A DNA stretch of 8,894 nucleotides. Source: Planctomycetaceae bacterium. GTDB taxonomy: Bacteria; Planctomycetota; Planctomycetia; Isosphaerales; Isosphaeraceae. Under the pieces are notes generated by a model. It saw nothing but the letters and a program-made list of their open reading frames with translations. It did no database searches and was not told the origin of the DNA. The position numbers and the translations under genes were made by a program. The number at the start of each line of letters is the position of its first letter. Position 1 is the first letter of the stretch. Where the stretch lies: positions 1 to 8,894 of the forward strand of contig JAFANO010000283.1 of assembly GCA_019232645.1 (NCBI GenBank), read 5' to 3'. Below, one piece after another: positions 7,002 to 8,894 of the stretch.

Positions 7002-8894
7002 ATGAACATGATTTCAAACTACACACAACCCGACGGGAAGACCGTGGTCGTGATCGGCAATGGGATGGTCGGCCATCGGTTCTGCGAGCGGCTGGCGGCG
7101 TACGATCGCGATCGGGATTATCAGGTCGTGAGCTTCTGCGAAGAGCCCCGCCCGGCCTACGACCGGGTCAACCTGACGAAGTATTTCACGCATCGCGACC
7201 CCGCTCCCCTGATCCTGGCCCGGCGCGAGTGGTATCAGGAGAACGAGATCACGCTCTTCGTCGGCGACCGGGCGACGGCCATCGACCGCGGGCGGCGGGT
7301 GGTCCGCTCGGAGCGGGGGCGGGAGGTCCCTTACGATCACGTCGTGCTCGCGACCGGCTCGGCCCCGTTCGTCCCGCCGATCCCGGGCGTGGACAAGGAG
7401 GGGGTCTTCGTCTACCGGACGATCGAAGACCTGGAGCGAATCATCGCCTATGCCCGGCGGGCGAAGCGGGCGGCGGTCGTGGGCGGCGGCCTGCTCGGGC
7501 TGGAGGCGGCGAAGGCGGTCTACGACCTCGCGCTGGAAACGCACGTCGTCGAGTTCGCCCCCCGGCTCATGCCGCGCCAGGTCGATGACGCCGGCTCGAA
7601 GGCGCTGGTCGGCAAGATCGAGAGCCTTGGGGTCCAGATCCACCTGAACACGAACACGAAGGCGATCCTCGGCAACGGCAAGGTGGAGGGGATGGAGTTC
7701 GCCGACGGCGGTCGACTCGACGTGGACATGGTGGTCATCTCGGCGGGGATCAAGCCCCGCGACGAGCTGGCCCGGGCCTGCGGGCTCGAGGTCGGCCCGC
7801 GCGGCGGCGTGGTCGTCGATGACGCGTTGCGCACGAGCGACCCCGACATCTTCGCCATCGGAGAGATCGCGCTGCACCGGAGCATGATCTACGGGCTGGT
7901 GGCGCCCGGCTACGAGATGGCGGACACCCTGGCGGCCAGACTCACCGGCGCCGACCGCGCCTTCACCGGCGCCGACCTGTCCACCAAGCTCAAGTTGATG
8001 GGTGTGGACGTCGCCAGCTTCGGCGAGAACTTCGCGGACGCGACCGAGACGCGGAGCATCGCGTTCGAGGACCCGTTTCAGGGAGTGTACAAGAAGCTGA
8101 TCTTCAACCGCGACGGGACCCGGCTCCTCGGCGGCATCCTGGTCGGCGACGCCTCCGACTACGGCACGCTCCTGATGCACTCCAAGAGCCCCGACCCCCT
8201 GCCGGTCGCCCCCGGCGAGCTGCTGCTCGGCAAGAGGGAGGGCCAGGCGGCCGGGGCCGGTTTGCTCGGCGCGATGGCCGACGGTGCCCAGGTCTGCTCG
8301 TGCAACAACGTCAGCAAGGCCCAGATCTGCCAGGCCATTCGCGACCGGGGGCTCACCACGGTCGGCGAGGTCAAGGCGTGCACCCGGGCCGGCACCGGCT
8401 GCGGCGGCTGCGTGCCCCTGGTCACCGACCTGCTCAAAGAGCAACTGATGGCCTCGGGCAAGGAGGTCGCCAGCCACCTCTGCGAGCACTTCGCGTACAC
8501 CCGGCAGGAACTGTTCCAGATCGTCAAGATCAAGGGGTTCAAGACGTTCGACGCCCTGATCCGGAGCCACGGCAAGGGGTATGGATGCGAGATCTGCAAG
8601 CCGGCCGTCGCCTCGATCCTGGCCAGTCTCTGGAACGAGAACATCATGGAGCAAGCCACGCTCCAGGATACGAACGATCGGTTCCTGGCCAACATCCAGC
8701 GCGGCGGGCTGTATTCCGTCATCCCCCGCATCCCCGGCGGGGAGATCACACCCGAGCAGCTGATCGTCCTCGGGTCGGTCGCCAAGAAGTACGGGCTCTA
8801 CACCAAGATCACCGGCGGCCAGCGCGTCGACATGTTCGGGGCGCCGGTGCATCGGCTGCCCGAGATCTGGGAAGACCTCGTCACCGCGGGCTTC
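7002..8894 (+). CDS. nirB: Nitrite reductase [NAD(P)H] large subunit NirB, 3' end beyond window
   Basis: Cytoplasmic siroheme enzyme reducing nitrite to ammonium with NAD(P)H. The 631 codons seen (family about 800-850) remain open at the window edge. In order: FAD-binding motif VIGNGMVG (Gly19/21/24); NAD(P)H-binding GGGLLG (Gly161/163/166); flavoprotein end motif SDPDIFAIGE (279-288) and YGLVAP; a Bfd-like [2Fe-2S] site Cys432-x-Cys434 with Cys467-x2-Cys470; a further CEIC pair (Cys529/Cys532); and the start of the nitrite/sulfite reductase ferredoxin-like domain (about 560-631) with TGGQRVDMFGA. The siroheme/[4Fe-4S] cysteines lie past the end. ATG 7008 in the same frame is an alternative start with slightly better spacing to a weak GAG. 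It lies 50 nt after the nitrate reductase gene, probably in one pathway unit with it. A nirD gene for the small subunit is not in the window. Confidence 0.93.
   Translation, partial: MNMISNYTQPDGKTVVVIGNGMVGHRFCERLAAYDRDRDYQVVSFCEEPRPAYDRVNLTKYFTHRDPAPLILARREWYQENEITLFVGDRATAIDRGRRVVRSERGREVPYDHVVLATGSAPFVPPIPGVDKEGVFVYRTIEDLERIIAYARRAKRAAVVGGGLLGLEAAKAVYDLALETHVVEFAPRLMPRQVDDAGSKALVGKIESLGVQIHLNTNTKAILGNGKVEGMEFADGGRLDVDMVVISAGIKPRDELARACGLEVGPRGGVVVDDALRTSDPDIFAIGEIALHRSMIYGLVAPGYEMADTLAARLTGADRAFTGADLSTKLKLMGVDVASFGENFADATETRSIAFEDPFQGVYKKLIFNRDGTRLLGGILVGDASDYGTLLMHSKSPDPLPVAPGELLLGKREGQAAGAGLLGAMADGAQVCSCNNVSKAQICQAIRDRGLTTVGEVKACTRAGTGCGGCVPLVTDLLKEQLMASGKEVASHLCEHFAYTRQELFQIVKIKGFKTFDALIRSHGKGYGCEICKPAVASILASLWNENIMEQATLQDTNDRFLANIQRGGLYSVIPRIPGGEITPEQLIVLGSVAKKYGLYTKITGGQRVDMFGAPVHRLPEIWEDLVTAGF

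Noticed and set aside
7014..8852. Long - strand open frame (about 612 codons) opposite nirB
   Set aside because: No motif of any family; composition is typical of an antisense shadow. NirB on the + strand has intact cofactor motifs across the same bases.
1..8894. Search for tRNA, rRNA, CRISPR arrays, intact insertion sequences and phage genes
   Set aside because: None was recognised. The five genes fill the window except for the two gaps described, and no regularly spaced repeats were seen.

Overview
This is a high-GC bacterial window carrying what looks like a nitrate-assimilation locus. A two-component regulatory pair is followed by a three-gene reductase cluster, all on the + strand. The gene order, high GC at third codon positions and fused membrane electron-transfer protein suggest a Gram-negative bacterium. 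My best guess is a planctomycete of the Isosphaerales type, but that is recall rather than proof, and a proteobacterium is not excluded.

Layout. Positions 1-343 hold no intact gene; there is a short, probably decayed coding remnant on the - strand. Positions 344-2474 encode a membrane sensor histidine kinase with a PilJ/NarX-like sensory region, overlapping by 38 nt a FixJ/NarL-type response regulator. Positions 2475-2971 are a 497-nt gap with a strong palindrome just after the regulator (a possible terminator) and several hairpins in the probable leader of the next gene. Positions 2972-4705 encode a fusion of a DmsB-like protein (four [4Fe-4S] clusters) with a DmsC-like eight-helix quinol-oxidising anchor. 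Its stop codon overlaps the start of a molybdopterin oxidoreductase (4702-6951) that has the Cys-type active site of NasC/NarB/NapA nitrate reductases and no Tat signal. After a 50-nt gap with a hairpin and an A/T-rich TATAAT stretch comes nirB (from 7002), the large subunit of NADH-dependent nitrite reductase, which is cut off by the end of the window.

How it fits together (inference). The kinase would sense an extracytoplasmic signal, plausibly nitrate or nitrite, and phosphorylate the regulator, which would control the downstream genes. The fusion protein would take electrons from membrane quinol and pass them through its Fe-S clusters to the cytoplasmic nitrate reductase. NirB would then reduce the nitrite to ammonium with NAD(P)H. 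The unusual point is the wiring: a catalytic subunit that looks assimilatory is paired with a DMSO-reductase-type electron-transfer and membrane module. Canonical assimilatory nitrate reductases instead use ferredoxin/flavodoxin or an NADH flavoprotein.
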